A stretch of DNA of 64,000 nt from Burkholderia sp. HI2500 (GTDB lineage Bacteria > Pseudomonadota > Gammaproteobacteria > Burkholderiales > Burkholderiaceae): contig NZ_NKFL01000004.1 in the NCBI RefSeq assembly GCF_002223055.1, positions 496,001 through 560,000 on the forward strand, given 5' to 3'. Below are positions 8,784-18,220 of the stretch, piece by piece. The first letter of the stretch is position 1, and each line of letters opens with the position of its first letter. A program made the translations under genes and the position numbers. The notes beneath the pieces were generated by a model. It worked only from the letters and a program-made list of their open reading frames with translations, had not been told where the DNA came from and did not search any database.

Positions 8784-10336
8784 GCGTCGCGCGGGCCGCG
8801 CTGTGCCGGGTCGTGCGTCCCGGCTGCGGCCGGCTCGTCGTCGTGCGGCGCCGGTGCATGTGCTGCGCCTTCGGCCGGCACGGTGGCGGGGGACGCTTCG
8901 TCGCCCTTGCCGCCTTCGTCGCGCAGCGTGTCGAGCGGATCGGCGGGCGCCGCGGCCGCATCCTGCGGCTCGGTGACGCCGGTTGCCGCCGTCGCGCTCG
9001 CGGCGGTTGCCGCAGCCGGTTCGGCGACCGCGGCGGGCGGCGCGAGATAGCGCAGGGCGAGCGTTTCGTAGAGCGGTGGCGCGAAGAAGCGCGACACGCG
9101 GCTCGACACCAGCGCGGTGGCCATCAGCGAAATCACGAGCGCGTGACCGTTGATCATCTCCATCACGATCACGAACGACGTGATCGGCGACTGCGTGACG
9201 GCCGCCATGTAGCCGACCATCGCGAGCGCGATCAGCATCGGGAGGCTCATGTTGCTGAACACGAGATGCAACAGGTTGCCGAACCCGGCGCCGATCGACA
9301 GCGACGGCGCGAAGATCCCGCCCGGGATGCCCGGCAGGTACGACGCCACCATCGAAATCATCTTCAGGAACGGATAGAACACCGACAGATGCTGGCTGCC
9401 GTCGAGCAGGCCGCGCGCCTCGGCATAGCCGCTGCCGAAGGTCGTGCCGCCCGATACGAGGCCGACGACGGCAATCGCGAAGCCGCACAGCGCGGCGAAC
9501 GTGATCGGCCGCTCGCGATACAGGCCCAGCAGCTGCGCGGGCAGCCAGCGTCCTGTGTTGAGCAGCAGCCAGCAGAACAGGCCGCCTGCGATCCCCGTGA
9601 CGATCGCGGTGACCAGCACGGCGAGCGCGAGCAGTTTCGGGAAATGGGGGCCGGCATCGATCGTGCCGAAATACGTGTAGTTGCCGTTCAGGCCGAGCGC
9701 GACGACGCCGGCGAGGATGATCGCGGTGATCAGCACGCCGCTCGCGCGCGCGGAGAAGCTGCGCGTCAGTTCCTCGATCGCGAACACGATTCCCGCGAGC
9801 GGCGTATTGAACGCGGCCGACAGCCCGGCCGCCGCGCCGGCGAGCACCAGTTGGCGTTCGATCTGCGCGTTCGAGCGCGGGTAGAAGCGTCGCAGGTTGA
9901 ACATCAGCGCCGCGCCGACCTGCACGGTCGGCCCTTCGCGGCCGATCGTGAAGCCGCCCAGGATGCCGAGGAACGACACCAGCACCTTGCCGAACAGGAT
10001 GCGCAGCGTCAGCAGCCGGGAGCCGAACGCGCTCGGGCGCGCATGCAGCGTCGCGATCACCTGCGGGATGCCGCTGCCCTCGGCGCCGCGGAAGAAGCGC
10101 CGCGTGATCCATACCGACAGCGCGGCGATGGCCGGCGTCAGCAGCAGCGGCAGCCACGCGGCGTGATCGCGCATCGTGCGGAAGGTTTCGTAACCCCAGT
10201 CGATCAGACGCGCGTAAAGTACGGCCGCGAGGCCGACGACGATCGCACCGAGCCAGAACACGCCGTACTGGCGCCAGATCCTCAGCGAACGACGGGTGAG
10301 GGCGGGAAACAGGGCGGGAAGGGCGGGGCGTGGCAT
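8777..10336 (-). CDS. ClC-family chloride channel / H+:Cl- antiporter
   Basis: 519 residues with about ten membrane helices. The selectivity motifs are present: GSGIP (87-91), GREGPT (132-137) with the gating glutamate, and GIPGGIFAPSLSIGAGFG in the second half, so it is a competent ClC core. The gating glutamate fits a coupled antiporter or gated channel. The last 100 or so residues form an Ala/Pro-rich cytoplasmic tail without CBS domains. The ATG at 10336 lies directly before the first basic segment; upstream frame extension is not protein-like. A TATAAT on the minus strand about 30 bp upstream may be its -10 element. Read divergently from waaC. Confidence 0.92.
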   Translation of the reverse strand: MPRPALPALFPALTRRSLRIWRQYGVFWLGAIVVGLAAVLYARLIDWGYETFRTMRDHAAWLPLLLTPAIAALSVWITRRFFRGAEGSGIPQVIATLHARPSAFGSRLLTLRILFGKVLVSFLGILGGFTIGREGPTVQVGAALMFNLRRFYPRSNAQIERQLVLAGAAAGLSAAFNTPLAGIVFAIEELTRSFSARASGVLITAIILAGVVALGLNGNYTYFGTIDAGPHFPKLLALAVLVTAIVTGIAGGLFCWLLLNTGRWLPAQLLGLYRERPITFAALCGFAIAVVGLVSGGTTFGSGYAEARGLLDGSQHLSVFYPFLKMISMVASYLPGIPGGIFAPSLSIGAGFGNLLHLVFSNMSLPMLIALAMVGYMAAVTQSPITSFVIVMEMINGHALVISLMATALVSSRVSRFFAPPLYETLALRYLAPPAAVAEPAAATAASATAATGVTEPQDAAAAPADPLDTLRDEGGKGDEASPATVPAEGAAHAPAPHDDEPAAAGTHDPAQRGPRDAQ

Positions 10337-10505
10337 CGGCGCGGGCCGGCAGGCAAAGATCGAATTATAAAAAGAACCGGATGCGGGCGGGGAGCGAGAA
10401 TGTTCCCGAAAGGAGATGCATTTTGTTGCAAAAGTAATTTCACGTAATGTCTGCGCATGTAACCATCGTGAGCATGCCAAATTGACTGGCTTATCTCCAC
10501 ACATC

Positions 10506-11504
10506 GTGAAACGTATCCTCATCGTGAAAGTGACGTCGCTCGGCGACGTTGTCCAGACGCTACCCGTCGTCGCGGATCTGCATCGCGCCTTTCCCGGCGT
10601 AACGGTCGACTGGGCAGTGGATGAATCGTGCGCGGAGGTCGTGCGCTGGCATCCGGGCGTCAGCCGTGTCCTGGGCGCGCCGCTGCGCCGTTTCAAGAAG
10701 ATGCGCAATCGCGGCGACCTGAAGGCGATCACGGCGTCGATCGGCGCGCTGCGGGCGCATCGCTACGATGCGGTGATCGACCTGCATGGTGTCTACAAGA
10801 GCGCGATCATTTCGGCGCTCGCGCGCGCCGCGCGCCGGGTCGGCTACCAGACGCGGGATCTCGGCGAAACGGGCGCGCGCTTCGCGTATTCGCATCGTTT
10901 CGGCCCGCGGCCGGACTGCGACGCGTGGCACGGGATGCGCGTGAGCGCCGGCGAGGCGCTCGGCTACGCGCCCGAGGGTATCGCCACGTACGGTATCGCC
11001 CCGCCGCGGGACGTGAACCTGCCGGCCGCCGTGACCGATGGTGCCCCATTCATGCTGCTGTTCCATGCGACGTCCAACCCCGACAAGAAATGGCCGGCCA
11101 ACCACTGGGCCGCGCTCGCCACGCAGATGATGGCGCGTGGCGTGCGCGTGCTGCTGCCGTGGGGATCGGCTGCCGAGCATGACGATGCGCAGGACATCGC
11201 CGCACGCGCGCCGGGTTCGGTCGTGCTGCCCGCGATGACGGTGCGCGAGCTCGGCGCGGCGCTCGGCCGGGCTGCGCTCGTGGTGGGGGTCGATACGGGG
11301 TTCGTACACATGGCGCACGCGCTGCAGCGGCCGACCGTGATGATTTTCGTCGCGACGTCGCGCCATCATTGCGGCATCGGCGGCGCGCCGAATGCACTGT
11401 CGATCGGCGAGCCGGGCATGATGCCGTCGGTCGACGAGGCGCTGGACGCGATCGATACGGTCGGCCCGGCCTACGGCGCGCTGCGCGCGCGGATGACCGC
11501 CTGA
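10506..11504 (+). CDS. waaC: Lipopolysaccharide heptosyltransferase I
   Basis: GT9-family enzyme of 332 residues that adds the first L,D-heptose to Kdo of the LPS inner core on the cytoplasmic face of the inner membrane. The N terminus KRILIVKVTSLGDVVQTLPV is diagnostic, and the nucleotide-sugar half carries LLFHATSNPDKKWP and GVDTGFVHMAHAL. The start is a GTG at 10506 by family alignment; the open frame extends upstream but is not protein-like there. It stands alone, with the chloride-channel gene divergent and a small membrane protein convergent 19 bp away. Confidence 0.95.
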   Translation: MKRILIVKVTSLGDVVQTLPVVADLHRAFPGVTVDWAVDESCAEVVRWHPGVSRVLGAPLRRFKKMRNRGDLKAITASIGALRAHRYDAVIDLHGVYKSAIISALARAARRVGYQTRDLGETGARFAYSHRFGPRPDCDAWHGMRVSAGEALGYAPEGIATYGIAPPRDVNLPAAVTDGAPFMLLFHATSNPDKKWPANHWAALATQMMARGVRVLLPWGSAAEHDDAQDIAARAPGSVVLPAMTVRELGAALGRAALVVGVDTGFVHMAHALQRPTVMIFVATSRHHCGIGGAPNALSIGEPGMMPSVDEALDAIDTVGPAYGALRARMTA

Positions 11505-11523
11505 CGAAGCGGGGTGTGCCGGT

Positions 11524-11703
11524 TCAGGCGAGCAGCGCCTCGACCGTGACGACGGCGGCGACGGCCGCCAGATTCGCCAGCAGTGCCTCGAACACGAGGC
11601 CGCGCCAGGTCTGCGGCCGGAAGCGCATCGCGAGCAGGATCGCGCCGCCCAGCGCGAGCGCGAGGATCAGGACGAGATCGGCATTGCCGAGGCGGATGTT
11701 CAT
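11524..11703 (-). CDS. Small membrane protein of unknown function
   Basis: 59 residues with two predicted membrane helices (about residues 9-25 and 40-57) joined by a short basic loop (MRFRPQTWR). The ATG at 11703 is preceded by AAGGAG at good spacing, which supports translation. No family recognised. It ends 19 bp from the end of waaC and converges with it. Confidence 0.6.
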   Translation of the reverse strand: MNIRLGNADLVLILALALGGAILLAMRFRPQTWRGLVFEALLANLAAVAAVVTVEALLA

Positions 11704-11807
11704 GGCGGCGGCTCCTTCAGGGCGGGATCCCGGGCGCGCGCAGCGGCGCACCCAGGATCGAGTATAGGCAGCGCCGGCTTGCGCACAACCCGGGTCGCCC
11801 CGGAGTT

Positions 11808-13118
11808 TCAGACGAGCGATGCGTCGCGCGTCTCGCGCATCAGCAGCACGCCGATCAGGCTGATTGCCGCCGCAACCGACACATAACCGCCGACCCACGA
11901 CAGCCCGCCGCGCGCCGCCAGCAGTTGCGCGATATACGGCGCGATCGACGCGCCGAGGATCCCGCCGAGGTTATACGCGACGCCCGCGCCCGTGTAGCGG
12001 ACGTTGGTCGGGAACAGCTCCGGCAGCAGCGCGCCCATCGGCGCGAACGTCACGCCCATCAGGAACAGCTCGATCGTCAGGAACAGCGCGACGAGCGGCA
12101 TCGAGCCGCTACCGAGCAGCGGCTCCATCGCAAAACCCGACAGCAGCGCGGCGATCGCGCCCACGACGAGCACCGGCTTGCGGCCGAAGCGGTCCGATGC
12201 CCACGCGGACAGCGGCGTCGCGAGTCCCATGAACACGACCGCGAAACACAGCAGGCCGAGGAAGCTCTGGCGCGGAATATGCAGCGCCGACACGCCGTAC
12301 GACAGCGAGAACACCGTCGAGATGTAGAACAGCGTGTAGCAGACGACCATGGCGAGCGCACCGAGCAGCGTCGGCCGCCAGTGTTGCGTGACCAGCGTCG
12401 CGACCGGCACGCGCACGCGCTCGTTGCGATCGAGCGCGGCCTGGAACGCGGGTGTTTCGGTGATCTTGAGCCGCACGTACAGGCCGAGCGCGACGAGCAC
12501 CGCACTGACCAGGAACGGGATGCGCCAGCCCCAGCTGCGGAACTGCTCGTCCGACAGCGACAGCGCGAGCGCGAAGAACAGCCCGTTCGACATCAGGAAG
12601 CCGACCGATGGCCCGAGCTGCGGGAACATTCCGAACCAGCCGCGCTTGCCCTGCGGCGCGTGCTCGGTCGCCAGCAGCGCGGCGCCGCCCCATTCGCCGC
12701 CGAGGCCGATCCCCTGGCCGAAGCGCAGCACGCACAGCAGCACCGGCGCGAGCGCGCCGATCGCGTCGTAGCCGGGCACGAAGCCGATGGCGGTGGTGGA
12801 CACGCCCATCACGAGCAGCGATGCGACGAGCGTCGACTTGCGGCCGATGCGGTCGCCGAAGTGCCCGAACAGGAACGAGCCGATCGGGCGAGCGATGAAC
12901 GCGATGCCGAACGTGACGAAGGCGGACAGCGCCTGTGCGGTCGCGGACCCGTGCGGAAAGAACACCGGGCCGATGACGAGCGCGGCGGCCGTTGCGTACA
13001 CGTAGAAATCGTAGAACTCGATCGCGGTGCCGATGAAGCTGGCGAACACGATGCGCCGGTGGCTGACGGCGCCGGCCGAACCGGTTGCGTGTGCAACGGT
13101 CGGGGGGGATGCGGACAT
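11808..13118 (-). CDS. MFS transporter, metabolite:H+ symporter (MHS) family
   Basis: 436 residues, 12 predicted membrane helices. The MHS signature after helix 1 (FIGTAIEFYDFYVYATAA), the loop 2-3 motif (GHFGDRIGRKS), the GLGGEWGGAALLATEH segment and the second loop motif (ASDRFGRKPV) are all present. This family carries dicarboxylates, shikimate, proline/betaine and similar solutes with protons; the substrate is not predictable. The ATG at 13118 follows GGAGA. A sigma-70 promoter lies about 250 bp upstream, giving a long leader. No catabolic genes are adjacent. Confidence 0.9.
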   Translation of the reverse strand: MSASPPTVAHATGSAGAVSHRRIVFASFIGTAIEFYDFYVYATAAALVIGPVFFPHGSATAQALSAFVTFGIAFIARPIGSFLFGHFGDRIGRKSTLVASLLVMGVSTTAIGFVPGYDAIGALAPVLLCVLRFGQGIGLGGEWGGAALLATEHAPQGKRGWFGMFPQLGPSVGFLMSNGLFFALALSLSDEQFRSWGWRIPFLVSAVLVALGLYVRLKITETPAFQAALDRNERVRVPVATLVTQHWRPTLLGALAMVVCYTLFYISTVFSLSYGVSALHIPRQSFLGLLCFAVVFMGLATPLSAWASDRFGRKPVLVVGAIAALLSGFAMEPLLGSGSMPLVALFLTIELFLMGVTFAPMGALLPELFPTNVRYTGAGVAYNLGGILGASIAPYIAQLLAARGGLSWVGGYVSVAAAISLIGVLLMRETRDASLV

Positions 13119-13363
13119 GGATGTCTCCGTTTTGTCGTTGGGGCGGTCGGCTGAGCGTGCGGTCGGGCAGGCGGATGCCTGCCGGGGGCAGCCGAGCGGA
13201 TGATGCGGTGGCGGCGTGGACGCGCGCCGTGGCGCGGACGTCACCCGCCGGTCGACGATGGAGACGTGTACGTCGCCGCCGCCCGGTGCCGGCGTGGTCG
13301 GCTCGCATGCCGGGTGGGGCGCGCGAACGCGCGCGCGGCGTGATGGCCGCGCGATTGCGGAAA

Positions 13364-13393
13364 ATTATAGCCAGCGCCGCCGCGCACCGGCAA
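13364..13393 (-). promoter_or_regulatory. Sigma-70 promoter of the MHS permease
   Basis: On the minus strand, TTGCCG (13388-13393) and a perfect TATAAT (13364-13369), spacer 18 bp. The leader to the ATG at 13118 is about 240 nt and GC-rich; I see no known riboswitch in it. The interval 13119-13363 holds only this leader. Confidence 0.6.
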
Positions 13394-13411
13394 TCGCGGG
13401 GCGGCGACCGC

Positions 13412-13903
13412 TCAGTCGATCGATTGCGCCTGCGCCGACGCGGTGCTTTGCAACTGGAAGTGGCCGTCGTCGTTGAAGAGCCAGCCTTCCATCAGTTCAA
13501 GCCGGCCGTTGCCGTCGAGCAGTCGCGACGGCGGCGGCGGCAGCGGCGCCGAGCGGCGCAGCGACGCGAGCGCGAGTGCTTCCGCTTCGCTGTCGCCGTT
13601 GCTGCGATAGACGGACGCGTTGACGAGCCGGCCGCTGCCATCGACGGTGAAGGCCACGACGACGAGCGAGCGGAGCATGGCCTGAGGTATGCCGTGCAGC
13701 ATGCCGGACGGATTGCGTTCGGCGACACGGTGCGCGACTTCGACGCGGTACTGGTCGAGGTTGCCGCTGCGGGTGATCGACGGAATCGTCAGGATCGAGT
13801 GCAGCGACGGAGGCGGCGTGATCGTGCACGCCGCGAGCATGGCGACGACGGCCAGCGCAACTGCACGCGGCCGGTTGACATGCAAACGGGGAAGGGGGCG
13901 CAT
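13412..13903 (-). CDS. TonB C-terminal-like lipoprotein
   Basis: 163 residues. The lipobox LAAC (about residues 23-26) predicts a lipoprotein. The mature part carries a TonB/TolA C-terminal-like fold: a tyrosine-containing helix (LDQYRVEVAHRVAERNP), then VVVAFTVDGSGRLVNASVYRSNGD and a second helix with ALASLRRSAPLPPPP, which is the strand-helix pattern of the TonB domain. There is no N-terminal membrane anchor or Pro-rich spanning region, so it is not a conventional energy transducer. It stands alone. Confidence 0.75.
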   Translation of the reverse strand: MRPLPRLHVNRPRAVALAVVAMLAACTITPPPSLHSILTIPSITRSGNLDQYRVEVAHRVAERNPSGMLHGIPQAMLRSLVVVAFTVDGSGRLVNASVYRSNGDSEAEALALASLRRSAPLPPPPSRLLDGNGRLELMEGWLFNDDGHFQLQSTASAQAQSID

Positions 13904-14238
13904 GGGAGGCTAGCCGGAAGTGACTATAAAAAAATGATAGGCGCACGGACGCGAGCCGATATCGGGAGAAACGCATAACGGGCGATGCCGGATGATGCGA
14001 GCGCTGATGACGAGAAGGCGTGCGCTCGCGCATCGCGATGTGACGTGACATGTGACAGTACGCTCGCGTGGCTGCCGCACGCGTGCATCGCGGCGTGCGT
14101 GTTGCAAGGTTGAAAGAAACACGAGGAACGCGACTGGCACGCCGACGCGTGGCGAGGGTCCGGCGCGAGTGCAGCGGGTCGCTGCAGGCAGCACCACGGG
14201 CGCGCCCGCGCCATTTTCGGCGATGCGTGCGGCCCGGT
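13904..14238. other. Intergenic region with no supported gene
   Basis: 335 bp. On the minus strand a run of T followed by TATAGT just upstream of the lipoprotein gene could serve as its -10 region. Nothing else recognised. Confidence 0.5.
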
Positions 14239-14532
14239 TCAGAAGCCGTGCGTGACGAGTGACAGGATCGACAGGTCGGGGTGCGTGCCGTCGATGATGC
14301 TCTTGCCGATGTGCACGGCTTCGTGGACGGCTTCATCGAGGCTCGCGAAGCTTTCCTCGCCGTCCGCATGGAAGGGCACCGCGTGGCCGGGCAAGGCGGG
14401 ATTCGCGCCAGGATGGCACACGTAGCCGGTGTAGGTGTAGCGCGTGTCGTTGCCGGGCGCGACGGCCGGCACGACATGGATCTCGAAGCCTTCGTAATCG
14501 ACGTGTTCCGCCGGTGTCGACAGTTCGGTCAT
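14239..14532 (-). CDS. Conserved hypothetical protein, 97 residues
   Basis: Soluble, acidic small protein with no signal peptide. Regions visible: FEIHVVPAVAPG, YTYTGYVCHPG and a C-terminal SFASLDEAVHEAVHIGKSII resembling the strand-helix ends of small DUF proteins. The ATG at 14532 is preceded by GGAGA. Codon use matches its neighbours, supporting a real gene. I do not recognise its function. Confidence 0.7.
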   Translation of the reverse strand: MTELSTPAEHVDYEGFEIHVVPAVAPGNDTRYTYTGYVCHPGANPALPGHAVPFHADGEESFASLDEAVHEAVHIGKSIIDGTHPDLSILSLVTHGF

Positions 14533-14768
14533 GGCGATCTCCGTGTACCGCACGCAGGGGTGGCGCGCGCGGCATCGAGTACGCGGCGGCGGTCGTGTCG
14601 CCGTGTTGATCGAATTCTAGGTGATCGAGCGGCCGGCCGGGAGAGGGGCTTCCGGCGCGTTGCGATGTAATGGCGGGCCGCTGCCGGTGCCCGCCGCTCA
14701 GGTGCCGCGCGACGGCCGGCGCGAACGCCCGTGCCGTTTCGGCGGACGGGCTCGCGCGCGGCGCTGCA

Positions 14769-15164
14769 TCATTGCTTGCAGCGCGCGTCCTTGCGCTGCA
14801 CGACGATGATCACCGGGTATTTCTGGCCGTGATCGAGCTCCACGCGCGCCACGACGGTCAGTGTTGCCGGATCGGAATCGTCGTACACGCTGACCTGTTC
14901 GTTCCGGAGGTAGGTCACGCCGGTGCAGTTCGACGTGCGTCCATCGTCGCCCACCTTGCACTGGAGGTCGTTGTCCTTCACGTAGTTGTAGGGCGACGGG
15001 CTCGCGAGGTATTCGCTCAGGCCGCGCGGCGAGCCGCCGACACCCGTCACGTAGGCGATCGCGCACGACGCCTGCGCGTCGCTGCCGGCGGCGGAGTCGG
15101 CCGTCGCCGGCGTGCTGACGGCAACCAGCAGTGCAGCGAGCGACGAGACGATGAAGGGCTTCAT
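14769..15164 (-). CDS. Exported hypothetical protein, 131 residues
   Basis: Has a standard signal peptide (MKPFIVSSLAALLVAV, cleavage after ATA near residue 22). The mature part contains four cysteines that could form disulfides (ASCAIAY, LQCKV, SNCTG, DARCKQ) and a strand-rich middle (VTYLRNEQVSVYDD). No family recognised. It lies downstream of, and on the same strand as, tRNA-Ser(TGA), whose terminator separates them. Confidence 0.7.
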   Translation of the reverse strand: MKPFIVSSLAALLVAVSTPATADSAAGSDAQASCAIAYVTGVGGSPRGLSEYLASPSPYNYVKDNDLQCKVGDDGRTSNCTGVTYLRNEQVSVYDDSDPATLTVVARVELDHGQKYPVIIVVQRKDARCKQ

Positions 15165-15260
15165 GACGTGGGTTTCCCGTTTCGCGAATCGGAGCGCCGG
15201 ATTGTAACGGCATCCGGCGTGACGCGTCGGAACGTGAGGGAAGGGCGTGCGCGGACCAAC

Positions 15261-15292
15261 AAAAAACCCCGTCATTCGGTGAATGGACGGGG
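15261..15292 (-). terminator. Terminator of tRNA-Ser(TGA)
   Basis: On the minus strand, CCCCGTCCATTC and GAATGACGGGG form an imperfect stem around a short loop, followed by TTTTTT. It begins about 15 nt after the tRNA CCA. Confidence 0.88.
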
Positions 15293-15306
15293 TTTGGCGA
15301 ACTTCC

Positions 15307-15394
15307 TGGCGGAAGCGGTGAGATTCGAACTCACGGACAGTTTCCCGTCGCCGGTTTTCAAGACCGGTGCCTTAAACCGCTCGGCCACGCTTCC
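15307..15394 (-). tRNA. tRNA-Ser, anticodon TGA
   Basis: Read on the minus strand: acceptor GGAAGCG (15394-15388) pairs with CGCTTCC (15317-15311), discriminator G, encoded CCA (15309-15307). Anticodon stem CCGGT/ACCGG encloses CTTGAAA, with anticodon TGA. The long variable arm is typical of tRNA-Ser. It reads UCA and wobble UCN codons. Confidence 0.97.
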
Positions 15395-15438
15395 ACACGA
15401 GGCGGCATTGTAACCGAAATGCCGCGTGGTTCATCCCC

Positions 15439-16653
15439 TCAATCGTCACGCAGGAACAATTCCTGCAGGTCGTTGAGGAAACGCTGGCCCAGCGGCGTCG
15501 GCGCGATCTGCGCGAAATCGCGCGCGATCAGCCCGCGCCGTTCCGCTTCCTGCAGCGCCGGCTCGATCGTGCTCATCGGCAGGCCCGTGCGTTCGGCGAA
15601 GCTGTGCACGGGGAAGCCCTCGACGAGCCGCAGCGTGTTCAGCATGAACTCGAACGGCAGGTCGCGCGCGCCGACTTCACGCTCTTCCTGCACGGCCGTG
15701 CCGGCCATCGCCTGCTCGATGAAGGTCGCCGGATGCTTGTAGCGTGCCTGCCGCAGGATCCGGTTCGGGAACGACAGCTTCGTGTGTGCGCCCGCACCGA
15801 TCCCGAGATAGTCGCCGAAGCGCCAGTAGTTCAGGTTGTGCTTGCACTGATGATTCGGCTTCGCATACGCGGACACTTCGTAGCGCCCGTAACCGGCCTC
15901 GGCCGTGCGCGCGTGGATCCACTCCTGCATGTCGGCCGACGCGTCGTCGTCGGGCACGACCGGCGGGAATTTCGCGAACAGCGTATTCGGCTCGAGCGTC
16001 AGGTGATACAGCGACAGATGCGGCGGCGCGTACGACAGCGCGGTCTCGATGTCGGTGCGGCATTCGTCGAGCGTCTGGTTCGGCAGCGCGAACATCAGGT
16101 CGAGGTTGAAGTTGTCGAAGTGCTTCGCGGCGATTTCGACCGCGGCGCGTGCCTGCGTCGTGTCGTGAATCCGGCCGAGCGCCTTCAGGTGCGCTTCGTT
16201 GAAGCTCTGGATGCCGACCGACAGGCGATTCACGCCGCTCGCGCGGAACTGCGCGAACTTCGCGGCCTCGAACGTGCCCGGATTCGCCTCGAGCGTGATC
16301 TCGGCATCGGCGTCGAGCGGCAGCAGCGCACGCACGTCGGACAGCATCCGGTCGAGGCCGGCCGCCGACAGCAGGCTCGGCGTGCCGCCGCCGATGAATA
16401 CCGTATGCACCTGGCGGCCCCACACGAGCGGCAGCGCCTGCTCGAGATCGGCGCGCAGCGCGTCGAGATACTCGGTTTCCGGAAACCGTTCGCCCTTCCA
16501 CTCGTGCGAATTGAAATCGCAGTACGGGCACTTGCGCACGCACCACGGGAAATGCACGTACAGCGCGAGCGGCGGCAGCGACGTGAGCCGCACCTGGCCG
16601 GGCGACGTGAAGGTCGCGACGACGCGCGCGCCGGTTTCCGCGGCCTGGCTCAT
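15439..16653 (-). CDS. hemW: Heme chaperone HemW (HemN-like radical SAM protein)
   Basis: 404 residues. The radical SAM cluster motif is CVRKCPYC (CxxxCxxC, about residues 38-45), preceded by the LALYVHFPWC start typical of HemN/HemW and followed by FIGGGTPSLL and the HemN C-terminal domain. HemW binds heme and delivers it to membrane heme proteins; true oxygen-independent coproporphyrinogen oxidase HemN is longer and has an N-terminal extension with CxxxCxxCxC. Here the fourth cysteine is absent, which favours HemW. It is the last gene of rph-rdgB-hemW, 34 bp after rdgB. Confidence 0.93.
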   Translation of the reverse strand: MSQAAETGARVVATFTSPGQVRLTSLPPLALYVHFPWCVRKCPYCDFNSHEWKGERFPETEYLDALRADLEQALPLVWGRQVHTVFIGGGTPSLLSAAGLDRMLSDVRALLPLDADAEITLEANPGTFEAAKFAQFRASGVNRLSVGIQSFNEAHLKALGRIHDTTQARAAVEIAAKHFDNFNLDLMFALPNQTLDECRTDIETALSYAPPHLSLYHLTLEPNTLFAKFPPVVPDDDASADMQEWIHARTAEAGYGRYEVSAYAKPNHQCKHNLNYWRFGDYLGIGAGAHTKLSFPNRILRQARYKHPATFIEQAMAGTAVQEEREVGARDLPFEFMLNTLRLVEGFPVHSFAERTGLPMSTIEPALQEAERRGLIARDFAQIAPTPLGQRFLNDLQELFLRDD

Positions 16654-16687
16654 GCGACCTCCGCTGGCGAACGGGTATCGGGCGTGC

Positions 16688-17314
16688 TCATGCTTCCTCC
16701 GCGAGCCGCGCCAGCAGCGCCTTCAGCGCCAGCGCGCGATGGCTGTGCGTGTTCTTCACGGCCGGCTCGAGTTCGGCGGCCGTCGCGCCGAGCGACGGCA
16801 GGTAGAAATACGGGTCGTAGCCGAATCCATGCTCGCCGCGCGGCGTGTCGACGATCTCGCCCGCCCAGCGTCCTTCGGCGAACAGCGGCTCGGGGTCGTC
16901 CGCATGGCGCACGAGCGCGAGCACGCAGCAATAGTATGCGCGCCGGTCGTCGACGCCGCGCAGTTGCTCGACGAGATATGCATTGTTCGCCGCGTCGCCC
17001 TTGTCACGGCCCGCGCGCTGCGCGTAGCGTGCCGAATAGACGCCCGGCGCGCCGCGCAGCACGCGCACGCACAGGCCCGAATCGTCGGCGATCGCCGGCA
17101 GCCCGGTGAGCCGCGACGCGTGGCGTGCCTTCGTCAGCGCATTCTCGATGAAGGTGCCGAACGGCTCTTCCGCCTCAGGCACGGCAAGGTCGCCCTGCGG
17201 GACGATCTCGATGCCGACCGTCGAGAACAGCGCGGTGAATTCGCGCAGCTTGCCGGCGTTGTTCGACGCCAGAACGATGCGCGACAGCGGCGCGGTGGTG
17301 TGGTCGTCCGGCAT
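16688..17314 (-). CDS. rdgB: XTP/dITP diphosphatase (RdgB/HAM1)
   Basis: 208 residues. Hydrolyses dITP, XTP and ITP to the monophosphates, preventing their incorporation into nucleic acids. The family N-terminal signature ASNNAGKLREF, the catalytic FIENALTKARHASRLTGLPA with IADDSGL, and the C-terminal FGYDPYF and SHRALAL motifs are all present. Its start is one base from the rph stop, so it is translationally linked to rph and precedes hemW. Confidence 0.96.
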   Translation of the reverse strand: MPDDHTTAPLSRIVLASNNAGKLREFTALFSTVGIEIVPQGDLAVPEAEEPFGTFIENALTKARHASRLTGLPAIADDSGLCVRVLRGAPGVYSARYAQRAGRDKGDAANNAYLVEQLRGVDDRRAYYCCVLALVRHADDPEPLFAEGRWAGEIVDTPRGEHGFGYDPYFYLPSLGATAAELEPAVKNTHSHRALALKALLARLAEEA

Positions 17315-17315
17315 G

Positions 17316-18047
17316 TCAGGCGCCCAGCACGTCTTTCTGAAGCTGCACGAGCTCGGCGATCCCGCCTTGCGCGAGGTCGAGCAGCGCGTTCATCTCGGCG
17401 CGCGAGAACGGCACGCCTTCGGCCGTGCCCTGGACTTCGACGAAACCGCCGGCGCCCGTCATCACGACGTTCATGTCGGTGTCGCACTGCGAATCTTCCG
17501 CGTAATCGAGGTCGAGCACGGGCGCGCCCTGGTACACGCCGACCGAGATCGCGGCGACGTGGTCGGTGATCGGCGAGCGCGTGAGCTTGCCTGCCGCGAT
17601 CAGCTTCGACACGGCGTCGTGCGCGGCGACGAACGCGCCGGTGATGCTCGCCGTGCGCGTGCCGCCGTCGGCCTGGATCACGTCACAGTCGATGTGGATC
17701 GTGCGCGGGCCGAGCGCTTCGAGGTCGAACACCGCGCGCAGCGCGCGGCCGATCAGGCGCTGAATTTCCTGCGTGCGGCCGGTCTGCTTGCCGCGGGCGG
17801 CTTCGCGGTCGCTGCGCGTATGCGTCGCGCGCGGCAGCATCCCGTATTCGGCGGTCAGCCAGCCTTGCCCGCGGTCGCGCAGGAAGTCGGGCACGCGCTC
17901 GGACACGCTCGCGGTGCAGAGCACCTTGGTGTCGCCGAATTCGACCAGCACCGAGCCTTCGGCATGTTTCGTGTAGTGGCGGGTCAGGGCGACCTGGCGC
18001 AGTTCGTCGGCGCGGCGGCCGCTCGGGCGGGAAACGGAAGACGTCAT
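17316..18047 (-). CDS. rph: Ribonuclease PH
   Basis: 243 residues, full length (the E. coli K-12 copy is frameshifted; this one is not). A phosphorolytic 3'-5' exoribonuclease that trims tRNA 3' ends and degrades structured RNA. Motifs: N-terminal [11 protein letters not shown], the RNA-binding arginines in [20 protein letters not shown], and the phosphate site [17 protein letters not shown]. First gene of the rph-rdgB-hemW operon, divergent from yicC with 173 bp between them, a common arrangement in Burkholderia. Confidence 0.97.
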   Translation of the reverse strand: MTSSVSRPSGRRADELRQVALTRHYTKHAEGSVLVEFGDTKVLCTASVSERVPDFLRDRGQGWLTAEYGMLPRATHTRSDREAARGKQTGRTQEIQRLIGRALRAVFDLEALGPRTIHIDCDVIQADGGTRTASITGAFVAAHDAVSKLIAAGKLTRSPITDHVAAISVGVYQGAPVLDLDYAEDSQCDTDMNVVMTGAGGFVEVQGTAEGVPFSRAEMNALLDLAQGGIAELVQLQKDVLGA

Positions 18048-18220
18048 GTGGGAATCGCGGAACGAGAGGAAACCCCGATTTTAGCGCCGAACGGCGGGCG
18101 TGCCCGGCGGGGTGGTCCGCAAAAATGGGATAATGCGCGCTTCCCGCCCCGCGCTTTCCGATGCGCCGGGCGCCTCGACATATCCCCGCCCGCGAGGGCA
18201 CCCAGACGGCGAGACGAACC

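Noticed and set aside
8510..10447. Long open frame antisense to the chloride-channel gene (645 codons)
   Set aside because: High GC keeps reverse frames free of stops. The sequence is Arg/Asp/Gly-rich without domains, and the opposite strand encodes a clear ClC protein.
14052..14262. Short plus-strand frames upstream of the 97-residue gene
   Set aside because: No ribosome sites, Arg-rich composition, no family.
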